The notes beneath the pieces were generated by a model. It searched no databases. It was given only the letters and a program-made list of their open reading frames with translations, and was not told the origin of the DNA. Source: Thermoanaerobacter uzonensis DSM 18761 (GTDB lineage Bacteria; Bacillota; Thermoanaerobacteria; Thermoanaerobacterales; Thermoanaerobacteraceae). Taken from it: DNA of 64,000 nucleotides. The translations under genes and the position numbers were made by a program. Shown piece after piece: positions 1 to 7,025 of this stretch; the first letter of the stretch is position 1, and every line of letters starts with the position of its first letter. The stretch is from assembly GCF_900129115.1 (NCBI RefSeq), contig NZ_FQUR01000006.1, positions 1-64,000 on the forward strand, in the 5' to 3' direction.

Positions 1-195
1 AGGTGCACAGCTGGGTAGCCAAGTTCGGAGTGGATAAACGCTGAAAGCATCTAAGCGTGAAGCCCGCCTCAAGATTAGGTTTCCCACCCGAAAGGGGTAA
101 GACACCTCGAAGACCACGAGGTAGATAGGCCGGGGGTGTAAGAGTGGAAACACTTTTAGCTGACCGGTACTAATCAGTCGAGGACTTGACCTTTG
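1..195 (+). rRNA. 23S ribosomal RNA, 3' end (partial)
   Basis: The window opens inside a large-subunit rRNA gene. Recognisable 3'-domain signatures include AGTGGATAAACGCTGAAAGC, GGTTTCCCACC and the terminal helix strand CTGACCGGTACTAATCAGTC followed by GAGGACTTGACC. The 5S gene follows after a short spacer, as in a standard rrn operon. The exact 3' terminus is estimated from the terminal helix. Only about 195 nt of the gene lie in the window. Confidence 0.95.
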
Positions 196-221
196 GCTTT
201 GTGCAGTTTTGAAGGTCTAGA

Positions 222-332
<111 letters not shown>

Positions 333-353
333 AAATTTTATAAAGCCCCCTTT

Positions 354-388
354 ATAAATAAACTCCTTTATAGGAGTTTATTTTTTTA
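354..388 (+). terminator. rrn operon terminator, bidirectional
   Basis: Perfect stem AATAAACTCCT / AGGAGTTTATT around a TTAT loop, followed by seven T residues. It lies 22 nt after 5S. The 3' end of the minus-strand tusA-like gene runs into it from the other side, so it probably ends both transcripts. Confidence 0.85.
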
Positions 389-596
389 TATATACTTCCC
401 AGACGCCAGTTAACACTTCCTCTATTTTTAAAGTGCAACCTATTTTAGAAAAGTACGTTTCTATATTGTCCAAGCTACAGCGATGGTCTACAACCACTTT
501 TAATACATCTCCTTCTTTCATTTCTTCATATTTTTTTCTAGTTTTTAAAAGAGGCAAAGGACAGATTTCCCCCATACACATGATTTCATGAACCAA
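378..596 (-). CDS. TusA/SirA-family sulfur carrier protein
   Basis: Short protein (72 aa) of the TusA fold. These small cytoplasmic proteins carry a persulfide on the cysteine of a CPxP motif and pass sulfur to acceptors. The motif is visible as ICPLPLL at residues 11-17, and length and C-terminal beta pattern (VWEVYIKK) fit the family. It lies 12 nt after the LysR gene on the same strand, so the two are probably one transcript. A TTG at 602 is 7 nt from the AAAGGTGA ribosome site and may be the true start instead of the ATG at 596. The sulfur donor and acceptor cannot be told from sequence; the sulfur island on the other strand is the obvious partner. Confidence 0.85.
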   Translation of the reverse strand: MVHEIMCMGEICPLPLLKTRKKYEEMKEGDVLKVVVDHRCSLDNIETYFSKIGCTLKIEEVLTGVWEVYIKK

Positions 597-608
597 TTTG
601 CATCACCT

Positions 609-1502
609 TTAGCAGAAAAAATTTTTACCGCTGTTTTTTATAAAGTCGATGAAATCGGACTTGGATTTTTTGTAAATCTTTTTATTGTATATGATTGAAT
701 AAGTGTAATTAAATTCTATGTTTTCAACCTGAACTATAGACAAGGTCTTAGTATATAATTCTTTCTTTATGGCTATATAGGGTAAAATAGACAGACCGTG
801 TCCTGCTGCTACAGAGGACTTTATCGATTCAATAGAGGGAGATTCCATTTCAATTTTTAATTTTTTGATGTCAATTCCATTGGCTAAAAGTGTTTCTTCA
901 ATTACTTTTCTTAGAGCGCATTTTTTATGTATTATAAAAAAATTATAACGCAATAATTTGTTTTTTAACAAGCTTTTTTCTTCCCAATTACCACTTGCGA
1001 CAAAATGCATTTTGAATTCTCCCAGAGGAATGCAGGAAATATTTTCATCTATGTAACAGCCTTCTATAAACCCAATATCTATTCCTCCTTCTTTGATGTT
1101 ATAGATCACTTCTGGTGTGAAATTGTGTTCCACATGAACTGTAACATTCTTATACCTTCTCTTAAATTCGTGAAGTGTGCAAGGAAGAGCATATTGGCCA
1201 ATAGTGGGGCAAGAGGAAATTGTAAGCCTGTTCATGCAGTCGTTTTCGCAGCACTCTAAGTCCTTAATCATATTATCATATAGATTTAATATCCTCTCTG
1301 CGTACTGATACACCAATTCTCCAGCTACGGTAGGAATAACTCCTCTGTTACTGCGCTTTAAAAGAATAGCTTTTAAGTCTTTCTCTAATGCTTTTATTTG
1401 TTGACTTATGGCCGGCTGGGAGAGATACAATTCTTTTGCTGCTGAGGAAATGCTCTTATAGTATACGGTTTTATAAAATGCTCTCAAATTTTCAATATTC
1501 AC
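609..1502 (-). CDS. LysR-family transcriptional regulator
   Basis: 297 aa with an N-terminal winged helix-turn-helix (residues about 1-60; LYLSQPAISQQIKALEKDL is the recognition region) and a C-terminal type 2 periplasmic-binding-like effector domain. It is transcribed divergently from the tusA-yedE-dsrEFH genes across a 190-bp gap, the usual arrangement for a LysR protein controlling its neighbour. Inference: it senses a sulfur compound or a sulfur-assimilation intermediate and regulates the island, and with the downstream tusA-like gene also itself. The ligand cannot be read from the sequence. GTG is the start, with GGGGGG upstream as ribosome site. Confidence 0.85.
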   Translation of the reverse strand: MNIENLRAFYKTVYYKSISSAAKELYLSQPAISQQIKALEKDLKAILLKRSNRGVIPTVAGELVYQYAERILNLYDNMIKDLECCENDCMNRLTISSCPTIGQYALPCTLHEFKRRYKNVTVHVEHNFTPEVIYNIKEGGIDIGFIEGCYIDENISCIPLGEFKMHFVASGNWEEKSLLKNKLLRYNFFIIHKKCALRKVIEETLLANGIDIKKLKIEMESPSIESIKSSVAAGHGLSILPYIAIKKELYTKTLSIVQVENIEFNYTYSIIYNKKIYKKSKSDFIDFIKNSGKNFFC

Positions 1503-1692
1503 AATGACCCCCCCTGTTTGTTAAAAAGCTATCGCAGTACAACGTTTTGCTTGATTAAGTTTTATTATACTACAAAGTTTGTTATAAGTAAAACTAATAT
1601 CACATAATAATTTCAAATAATATATAGGGAAAATTTTATAGTATAATAAAATTGAAATGTTAAAATGATAACAAAGTGAGGAGGTATGTAAA

Positions 1693-1935
1693 ATGGGAAA
1701 TGATGTTAAACCTACCTATACTTTAGACGAAAGAGGAGAGGTGTGCCCTGTTCCTGATGTAGACACGAGAAGAAAACTTAAGGAGATGAAATCAGGAGAA
1801 ATTCTTGAAGTGTTAATTGACTATGCACTTTCCAAAGAGAGAATTCCATCTGGGGTTAAAGAAATAGGAGGGGAAGTCATCTCTATTGAGGAAATTGGAC
1901 CAAGTGAGTGGAGAATTCTCATTAAAAAGCTTTGA
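1693..1935 (+). CDS. TusA-family sulfur carrier protein
   Basis: 80 aa; the CPxP persulfide motif is VCPVPDVDTRRKL at about residues 18-30. A GTGAGGAGG ribosome site precedes the ATG. It is immediately upstream of the YedE-type transporter, a pairing known widely in bacteria (tusA-like/yedE), where the carrier is thought to accept sulfur from imported thiosulfate or a related compound. It differs from the minus-strand TusA-like protein in this window, so the island has two distinct carriers. First gene of the divergent operon opposite the LysR gene. Confidence 0.87.
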   Translation: MGNDVKPTYTLDERGEVCPVPDVDTRRKLKEMKSGEILEVLIDYALSKERIPSGVKEIGGEVISIEEIGPSEWRILIKKL

Positions 1936-1955
1936 TAAGATGAGGGGGAGATTTT

Positions 1956-2972
1956 ATGGATCCGAGGTTACAGGGGCTTTTAGTTGGTATTCTTTTTGGA
2001 ATTGTTCTGCAAAGAGGTAGGATTTGCTTTAACTCAGCTATAAGAGATGTGAAGATGACAAAAGATAATTATCTTGCAAAATTAGCCTTACTTGCAATAC
2101 TGGTGGAGACAGTAGGGTTTCAATTAGCTGCTCAATTAGGCTGGATTAAATTGAATCCAATAGCTTTTGTACCTCTTGCACAGATAATTGGAGGATTTTT
2201 ATTTGGTATGGGTATGGTCTTGGCAGGAGGATGTGCCAGTGGTATTACTTACAGGATAGGTGAAGGTTATATAACAGCTTTTGTAGCCGCAGTATTTTTT
2301 GGTGTCACTGCTTCTGCCGTAAGAGGAGGGCCTCTATCATTTGTAAATAGTTGGATGGGGAAACCCATAACTACTGCTAATAACCCTGGAGGATTTTACG
2401 CTGCAAAAGATGGAGCTGTCAATTTAACTTTGGCAAATCTTTTGAATATTAATCCATGGATTGTAGCAATTATTTTTGCATTGTTGCTTCTCATAGTACT
2501 GGTATTTTGGAAGACCACTGAAAGAAAAGTTTCAGGATTCGATTGGGTTACAGGCGGTATTGCATTAGGACTTGTAGGAATTATAGCATATCTTTCTCAG
2601 AAGTCATATCCCCTTGGCATAACAGGAGGCTGGGTGAATCTTTTTAGAACCACTACTGCAAATTTAGACCTCACTAAGCCTATTCCGTACAACTGGATGG
2701 GCATGGAGATAGTTGGTATTATAGTAGGAGCATATCTGGCGGCACTTTTTGCGAAAGAATTCAGATTGAGAGTTCCAAAAGACCCAAAAACTTTTGTTCA
2801 GGTAGCAATAGGCGGTATTTTAATGGGATTTGGTGCAGGGAGTGCTGGAGGATGTAATATAGGGCATATTCTTTCGGGACTTCCCCATTTAGCTATAAGT
2901 TCAATAGTGTTTACAATCTTTGCAGTATTGGGAAACTGGTTTATGGTTTGGTACCTTTTTGAGAGAAAATAA
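1956..2972 (+). CDS. yedE: YedE/YeeE-type sulfur transport membrane protein
   Basis: 338 aa, very hydrophobic, about nine to ten membrane segments. The two internal repeats carry the family signatures GMVLAGGCASGITYRIGEG (about residues 85-103) and GFGAGSAGGCNIGHILSG (about 292-309), each with a cysteine that in the thiosulfate channel YeeE/TsuA lines the path. An extra RGRICF motif with a third cysteine is at residues 20-25. It follows the TusA-like gene by 20 nt, so import and sulfur transfer are probably coupled. Whether the substrate is thiosulfate, selenium or another sulfur species is open; YedE is also described near selenium genes, none of which are seen here. Confidence 0.87.
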   Translation: MDPRLQGLLVGILFGIVLQRGRICFNSAIRDVKMTKDNYLAKLALLAILVETVGFQLAAQLGWIKLNPIAFVPLAQIIGGFLFGMGMVLAGGCASGITYRIGEGYITAFVAAVFFGVTASAVRGGPLSFVNSWMGKPITTANNPGGFYAAKDGAVNLTLANLLNINPWIVAIIFALLLLIVLVFWKTTERKVSGFDWVTGGIALGLVGIIAYLSQKSYPLGITGGWVNLFRTTTANLDLTKPIPYNWMGMEIVGIIVGAYLAALFAKEFRLRVPKDPKTFVQVAIGGILMGFGAGSAGGCNIGHILSGLPHLAISSIVFTIFAVLGNWFMVWYLFERK

Positions 2973-3008
2973 GTGGGAGGGCGGCTTTGCCCTTCCCACA
3001 AAATTTTA
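2971..3008 (+). terminator. Intercistronic hairpin between yedE and dsrE-like genes
   Basis: GTGGGAGGGC pairs with GCCCTTCCCAC around a short loop just after the yedE stop, followed by AAAATTTT rather than a long T run. It may be a leaky terminator or mRNA stability element that lowers expression of the three DsrE-type genes relative to tusA-yedE. Confidence 0.55.
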
Positions 3009-3024
3009 AGAGGAGGGAATAAAT

Positions 3025-3378
3025 ATGCATATAGCAATACAAGTAAATGTGCCCCCTTATACAAATGAAGACATGGATACAGCAATTCATTTAGCAGAAG
3101 TTTTTGTGAAAAGAGGGCATAAGGTGTCAATATTTTTGTTTGCTGATTCTGTTCTTGCAACAAATAAACTAGTAAAACCCATGAAAATTGATAGAAATAT
3201 TCCATTAAAACTTCAAGAACTTTCAGATAAGGGAGTAGAGGTTCACATTTGCGGTCTTTGTGCACAATACAGGGGAATTACAGAAGATATGAAAATTGAA
3301 GGCTCAGATTTTTCCGGAGTGCCGGAGATGGCAGCACTTATTTACAATTCCGATAGGTACATCAATTTACTGCCATAG
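3025..3378 (+). CDS. DsrE-family sulfurtransferase-like protein (DsrE/TusD type)
   Basis: 117 aa of the DsrE/F fold. The single cysteine cluster HICGLCAQYRGI (about residues 73-84) sits where DsrE/TusD carry the catalytic, persulfide-accepting cysteine. An AAGAGGAGGG ribosome site precedes the ATG. It is the first of three consecutive small genes with the order and sizes of dsrE-dsrF-dsrH / tusD-tusC-tusB, whose products form a hexamer that relays sulfur from TusA. Here no dsrC/tusE or mnmA is nearby, so the end acceptor is unknown. Confidence 0.8.
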   Translation: MHIAIQVNVPPYTNEDMDTAIHLAEVFVKRGHKVSIFLFADSVLATNKLVKPMKIDRNIPLKLQELSDKGVEVHICGLCAQYRGITEDMKIEGSDFSGVPEMAALIYNSDRYINLLP

Positions 3379-3390
3379 GAGGTGTAAAGA

Positions 3391-3750
3391 ATGAAAAAAG
3401 TTTTATTTGCAGTGTACAATTCGCCCGTTGGAAGTATCTGGATAAACGAGGCTCTCAGAAGTGCTTTTGGTATGTACGGAGAAGACCTTGAACCGGTTGT
3501 ACTTTTTGTAAACGAAGCAGTTCTTGCAGTTCGCAAACAATGCAAACCAGAAATAATTGGATGTTTACCGCTATCCATTACATTTAAATATTTGGAAAAA
3601 TACAATACTCAAGTATATGCAATAAAAGAAGACCTTGAAAAATATAGCATAAAAGAAAATGAAATTGAACCTCATTGGAATTTAAAGACGATAATAAAAG
3701 AAGAACTTCCAGAGTTTGTACATTCTTTCGATAAGGTAGTATTCTTTTAG
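3391..3750 (+). CDS. DsrE/DsrF-like protein (TusC type)
   Basis: 119 aa, second of the DsrEFH-like trio, 12 nt after the first gene, with a TAGGAGGTG ribosome site. The N-terminus KVLFAVYNSPVGSIWINEA fits the first beta strand and nucleotide-loop-like turn of the DsrE/F fold. Cysteines at about residues 50 and 57 (KQCKPEIIGC) are candidates for sulfur transfer, but in known systems TusC/DsrF is structural. Assignment rests on fold-like pattern, size and gene order; sequence identity to characterised DsrF appears low. Confidence 0.68.
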   Translation: MKKVLFAVYNSPVGSIWINEALRSAFGMYGEDLEPVVLFVNEAVLAVRKQCKPEIIGCLPLSITFKYLEKYNTQVYAIKEDLEKYSIKENEIEPHWNLKTIIKEELPEFVHSFDKVVFF

Positions 3751-3762
3751 GAGGGAAAAGAT

Positions 3763-4041
3763 ATGGCGTTGATAATTGTTAAGAAAAGTCCGGCTAATCA
3801 ACTTCCAGAATTTTTGTTGAAACTTGCACTGCCCCAGGATAAAGTTATTTTCATACAGGATGGGGTCATTTTTGCAATTGAAAAAAATCTAAAGGATCTT
3901 GTAAAAGAAGGGGTTGAGCTCTTCGCGCTTAAAGAAGATTTTATTGCAAGAGGATTTGAAGAGAGTGAAAGCCCAATTCCTTTGATAGATTATGAGGAAT
4001 GGGCTGATCTTATAGAAAGGGATGAGAAAATAATTTCTTAG
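3763..4041 (+). CDS. DsrH/TusB-like protein
   Basis: 92 aa, third of the trio, starting 12 nt after the previous stop behind TTAGGAGG. The pattern KVIFIQDGVIFAIEKN is typical of DsrH/TusB (a beta strand, QDGV/A turn and helix), as is the length. It has no cysteine at all, so it cannot itself carry a persulfide and would be the structural member of a DsrEFH-like complex. It ends the clear sulfur operon; a fragment of a dehydrogenase gene begins five bases later. Confidence 0.75.
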   Translation: MALIIVKKSPANQLPEFLLKLALPQDKVIFIQDGVIFAIEKNLKDLVKEGVELFALKEDFIARGFEESESPIPLIDYEEWADLIERDEKIIS

Positions 4042-4045
4042 AGGG

Positions 4046-4141
4046 ATGATTGTGCTGGCTCATGTTGCTTCAGCACAAGCAGAAGTTGCGGTAGGTAATA
4101 TTTTTGGCGAATCAAACGCAATAGATTATCTGATTTGGTGA
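4046..4141 (+). pseudogene. Remnant of a dihydrolipoamide dehydrogenase gene
   Basis: A 31-codon frame reads MIVLAHVASAQAEVAVGNIF and then GESNAIDYLIW before a stop. LAHVASAQ-x(2)-VAV-x-NI is the conserved stretch of dihydrolipoamide dehydrogenase (Lpd) just after the FAD-binding GD motif, the region that ends with a DY motif before the dimerisation domain. Everything upstream and downstream of this patch of about 30 residues is gone. It lies between the dsrH-like gene and an H-protein-like gene, which suggests that an lpd gene once accompanied the lipoyl protein. It has a GAGGG in front and an ATG, but translation is doubtful. Confidence 0.6.
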
Positions 4142-4249
4142 GTCTGTGCACAAAATGTAATTTTCTTAAATACAAACTATTATTAAAAACTTAAAGTTTG
4201 GGAGCTTTTTGAATGAACAAAATATTTCATGGAATAGGGGGTTTTTAAA

Positions 4250-4627
4250 GTGAAAGTTTTGGAGGGATTGTACTATTCTAAAGACCATGTATGGCTTAAA
4301 ATAGAAGGAGATAAAGCATATATAGGAATAACTGACTATGCACAGGATTCTGTAGGAGATATAGAATATATTGAATTACCAGAAGTAGAGACTGAATTCA
4401 CTGCCGGCGATGTACTTGGAGTACTAGAATCTGCAAAAGCAGCCTCTGACGTTTATATACCAGTGGATGGAAAAGTAGTTGAAGTAAACAACAATATTCT
4501 TGATGACCCTTCTTTAGTAAACAGTGATCCTTATGATAGTTGGCTTGTATTAGTAGAACTTAAAAATAAATCACAAGTTGAGAATTTAATGACAGCCGAA
4601 GAATATAAAAAATTATTAGGAAAATAA
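4250..4627 (+). CDS. Glycine cleavage H-like lipoyl carrier protein
   Basis: 125 aa of the GcvH family. The lipoylation site is the lysine in [11 protein letters not shown] (about residues 60-70), with the flanking GDVLGVLES and [11 protein letters not shown] motifs of the H protein. Starts with GTG behind GGGGG. No gcvT, gcvP or lipoate ligase is in the window. Its position after TusA-, YedE- and DsrEFH-like genes and an lpd remnant recalls lipoate-binding proteins that work in sulfur metabolism (LbpA of the sHdr pathway), although the residues around the lysine are those of ordinary GcvH. It could equally be the cell's glycine-cleavage H protein. Confidence 0.85.
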   Translation: MKVLEGLYYSKDHVWLKIEGDKAYIGITDYAQDSVGDIEYIELPEVETEFTAGDVLGVLESAKAASDVYIPVDGKVVEVNNNILDDPSLVNSDPYDSWLVLVELKNKSQVENLMTAEEYKKLLGK

Positions 4628-4630
4628 TAA

Positions 4631-4662
4631 AAGAGAATGCCTGAAAAGGCATTCTCTTTTTG
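4631..4662 (+). terminator. Terminator of the H-protein-like gene
   Basis: Stem AGAGAATGCC / GGCATTCTCT with loop TGAAAA, followed by TTTT. Located directly after the stop codon; a clean rho-independent terminator that ends the sulfur island. Confidence 0.85.
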
Positions 4663-4776
4663 TGTGTTGACTTTATTAATAATTTTAGTAATGTTATAAT
4701 TATTTAAAGGTTTTTTATTCAGAAGGGTATATATGTAATTTTTTGAAGGTAGTAATATGGCAATGGAGGGATAAAA

Positions 4777-5724
4777 ATGGCGAAGATCTTATGCGGTGTG
4801 GACTTAGGTGGGACAAAGATAAGTACAGGGCTTGTAGATGAGAAGGGCAATATCATAAAGAGCATCAAAATACCTACTATGGCAGAAAAAGGGCCAGAAG
4901 AAGTAATTAAGCGAATCGAACAAAGTGTTTATGACGTTTTAAAAGAAGCAGGATTAAAAATATCTGATTTAAAAGGAGTTGGGATTGGATCTCCAGGGCC
5001 CCTTGATGCCAAAAGGGGGGTAGTTATAAGCCCACCTAATCTTCCAGATTGGGACAATGTTCCCATTGTGGATATTTTATCTCATAAGCTGGGAGTTGAA
5101 GTAAAATTAGAAAATGATGCAAATGCTGCAGCTATTGGAGAACATTTATTTGGCGCAGGAAGAGGTATAGACAATTTTGTTTATATAACTGTAAGTACTG
5201 GGATTGGTGGTGGCGTAATAATAGAAGGGAAACTTTATAGCGGAGAAAATTCTAATGCAGCTGAGATTGGGCACCATACTATAAATTTTAATGGGCCTCG
5301 ATGTAATTGCGGAAATTATGGGTGCTTTGAGGCTTTTGCTTCTGGTACGGCTATTGCGAAATTTGCTCAAGAAGGAATTCAAAATGGGAAAGATACAATG
5401 ATAAGGGATTTAGCCAAAGATGGAGTAGTAAAATCGGAACATGTATTTGAAGCGGCAAAATTGGGAGATGAGTTTGCGGAAGAATTGGTTGACAATGAAG
5501 CTTTTTATCTTGGAGTGGGAATTTCAAATATCATGGCTTTTTATAATCCAAAAAGAATTGCCATAGGTGGTGGCGTATCCACACAATGGGAGATGCTATA
5601 TGATAAAATGATGGAAACAATAAAGAAAAAAGCTTTGAAGCCTAATGCCGAAGTATGTGAAGTAGTAAAAGCAGAGCTTGGAGAAAACGTGGGCGTTTTA
5701 GGAGCGGCAGCATTACTTTTATAA
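4777..5724 (+). CDS. ROK-family glucokinase
   Basis: 315 aa. N-terminal phosphate-binding motif GVDLGGTKISTGLVDEKG (residues 7-24), the catalytic-region LENDANAAAIGE, the glycine-rich VSTGIGGGVI, and the ROK zinc motif CNCGNYGCFEAF with the preceding EIGHH. These define a ROK hexokinase; the closest characterised type in Firmicutes is glucokinase GlcK, which makes glucose 6-phosphate from ATP and glucose in the cytoplasm. Preceded by GGAGGG. Ends 10 nt before tag, so the two are probably co-transcribed. Confidence 0.85.
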   Translation: MAKILCGVDLGGTKISTGLVDEKGNIIKSIKIPTMAEKGPEEVIKRIEQSVYDVLKEAGLKISDLKGVGIGSPGPLDAKRGVVISPPNLPDWDNVPIVDILSHKLGVEVKLENDANAAAIGEHLFGAGRGIDNFVYITVSTGIGGGVIIEGKLYSGENSNAAEIGHHTINFNGPRCNCGNYGCFEAFASGTAIAKFAQEGIQNGKDTMIRDLAKDGVVKSEHVFEAAKLGDEFAEELVDNEAFYLGVGISNIMAFYNPKRIAIGGGVSTQWEMLYDKMMETIKKKALKPNAEVCEVVKAELGENVGVLGAAALLL

Positions 5725-5734
5725 GAGGTGAAAT

Positions 5735-6307
5735 ATGGATAGGTGTCCTTGGTGCCTTAGTGACGACATTTACATAAAATATCATGATGAAGAATGGGGA
5801 GTGCCTGTTCATGAGGATAAAAAACATTTTGAGTTTTTGGTTTTAGAATCGGCACAAGCGGGTCTTAGTTGGATTACTATTTTAAGAAAAAGAGAAAATT
5901 ACAGGAAAGCCTATGCTGACTTTAACCCTATAAAAGTGTCACAATATGATGAAAAGAAAGTGGAAGAACTCTTAAAAAATAGTGGAATTATAAAAAACAA
6001 AAAGAAAATAGAGGCTTCAATACACAATGCAAAAAGGTTTATAGAAGTACAAAAAGAATTTGGAAGTTTTGATCAATATATTTGGGGTTTTGTAAATTAT
6101 AAACCTATAATAAATGCGTGGGAAAAAATTGAAGATATACCTTCTAAAACTGAATTATCAGATAAAATCAGCCAGGACCTTAAAAAGAGAGGATTTATTT
6201 TTATAGGTTCTACTATCATATATTCCTATATGCAGGCTGTAGGTATAGTAAATGACCATTTAATAAGCTGCTTTAGATATAAGGAGTTAATTGAGCCTTT
6301 TAAATAA
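5735..6307 (+). CDS. tag: DNA-3-methyladenine glycosylase I
   Basis: 190 aa, full length. The N-terminal RCPWCLSDDIYIKYHDEEWG is the Tag signature, with the zinc ligands C and H near both ends (the C-terminal pair in VNDHLISCFR). Tag removes 3-methyladenine from alkylated DNA as the first step of base excision repair. An AAGAGGTG ribosome site lies 5 nt upstream of the ATG. Second gene after the ROK kinase, followed by a terminator. Confidence 0.93.
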   Translation: MDRCPWCLSDDIYIKYHDEEWGVPVHEDKKHFEFLVLESAQAGLSWITILRKRENYRKAYADFNPIKVSQYDEKKVEELLKNSGIIKNKKKIEASIHNAKRFIEVQKEFGSFDQYIWGFVNYKPIINAWEKIEDIPSKTELSDKISQDLKKRGFIFIGSTIIYSYMQAVGIVNDHLISCFRYKELIEPFK

Positions 6308-6311
6308 TACA

Positions 6312-6356
6312 GGCAGGGCTTGGTGCAATTTGCATTGAGACTTGCTTTTTTCTTTT
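6312..6356 (+). terminator. Terminator after tag
   Basis: GCAGGGCTTGGTGCA folds on TGCATTGAGACTTGC with several G-U pairs and an ATT loop, followed by TTTTTTCTTTT. It lies a few bases after the tag stop. Confidence 0.7.
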
Positions 6357-6459
6357 GCGAAAAAATATAATGAAATTAGGAAATACAAAAAATGGTGAAT
6401 ATATTTTTGCACAAAAGGGAATAATTACATTAGAAAAATTTTGAAAGATGGTGTTGCAT

Positions 6460-6672
6460 ATGGAAATCATAGTAACAAAAAGGAAATGCTTTATATGCGA
6501 ACAGGAATCACGAGATGGAATAGAAGTGCTAGGGAAATTTCTTTGCGCAAATTGCCAACAAAAATTGATAAACTTATCTCCTTTTGATGAAGGTTATGAT
6601 TTTTACAGGCAAAAGATGATAGACATATGGGAAGGCTATATGAAAGACATAAAATATGGAAACCGGATATGA
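6460..6672 (+). CDS. Gin/CsfB-type zinc-binding anti-sigma protein
   Basis: About 70 aa with two CxxC pairs, KCFICEQES and LCANCQQKL, 19 residues apart, followed by a short acidic tail. This is the pattern of Gin (CsfB), a zinc-knuckle protein that binds and blocks sporulation sigma factor G until it is needed. Gene context supports it: in Bacillus subtilis csfB stands just upstream of the yaaO-tmk-yaaQ region, as here. The start is either ATG 6460 or ATG 6448; both are compatible with the weak AAAGATGGTG site. Its last codons and stop lie inside the terminator hairpin that has been hit by a repeat element. Confidence 0.78.
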   Translation: MEIIVTKRKCFICEQESRDGIEVLGKFLCANCQQKLINLSPFDEGYDFYRQKMIDIWEGYMKDIKYGNRI

Positions 6673-6681
6673 ATCCGGTTT

Positions 6682-6945
6682 CAGTTTGTTGACAAAGCAA
6701 AAAAATATTCAAAAGGAGATATTTTGTATCGTCGCTCCGATGTTCCAAAGCTACAAAACTAAACTCAACCTTCGGGTTCCGGCAGGGTACCGGGCACATT
6801 CGACATCCTTGTCTTAGTGCCCGCTTCCGCCATCCTTGGCTTCAGCCCTGCCTCCACCCTCGGTCTTGTTAAGTTTTGTTGCCGCTTTGTCACAAGTCAC
6901 TCCTTATACAAAATATCTCCTTTACGAAAGTTTGTCTACAGTCTG
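6682..6945 (-). mobile_element. Terminator-inserted palindromic element, copy 1
   Basis: 264 bp, no credible gene. Ends CAGTTTGTTGACAAAG and (reverse) CAGACTGTAGACAAAC form imperfect terminal inverted repeats (12 of 16 match). Inside each end is an inverted copy of the subterminal motif AAAGGAGATATTTTGTAT. The core is GC-rich, unlike the AT-rich surroundings. It is flanked by an exact 22-bp direct repeat (6660-6681 and 6946-6967) that is the complete gin terminator stem-loop: arms AAACCGGAT / ATCCGGTTT, loop ATGA. Orientation is opposite to copies 2, 3, 4, 5 and 7. The right-hand hairpin keeps the T tract. Confidence 0.9.
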
Positions 6946-6977
6946 AAACCGGATATGAATCCGGTTTTCATATTTTT
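6946..6977 (+). terminator. gin terminator, copy that keeps the T tract
   Basis: Second copy of the 22-bp hairpin (AAACCGGAT / ATCCGGTTT) followed by TTCATATTTTT. The copy before the element has only TTT and then the element end, so read-through of the element into this hairpin is expected. Confidence 0.75.
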
Positions 6978-7025
6978 ATGGTATAATCAAAATAACGAAA
7001 AATTATGATTATACGGAGGTATTGT

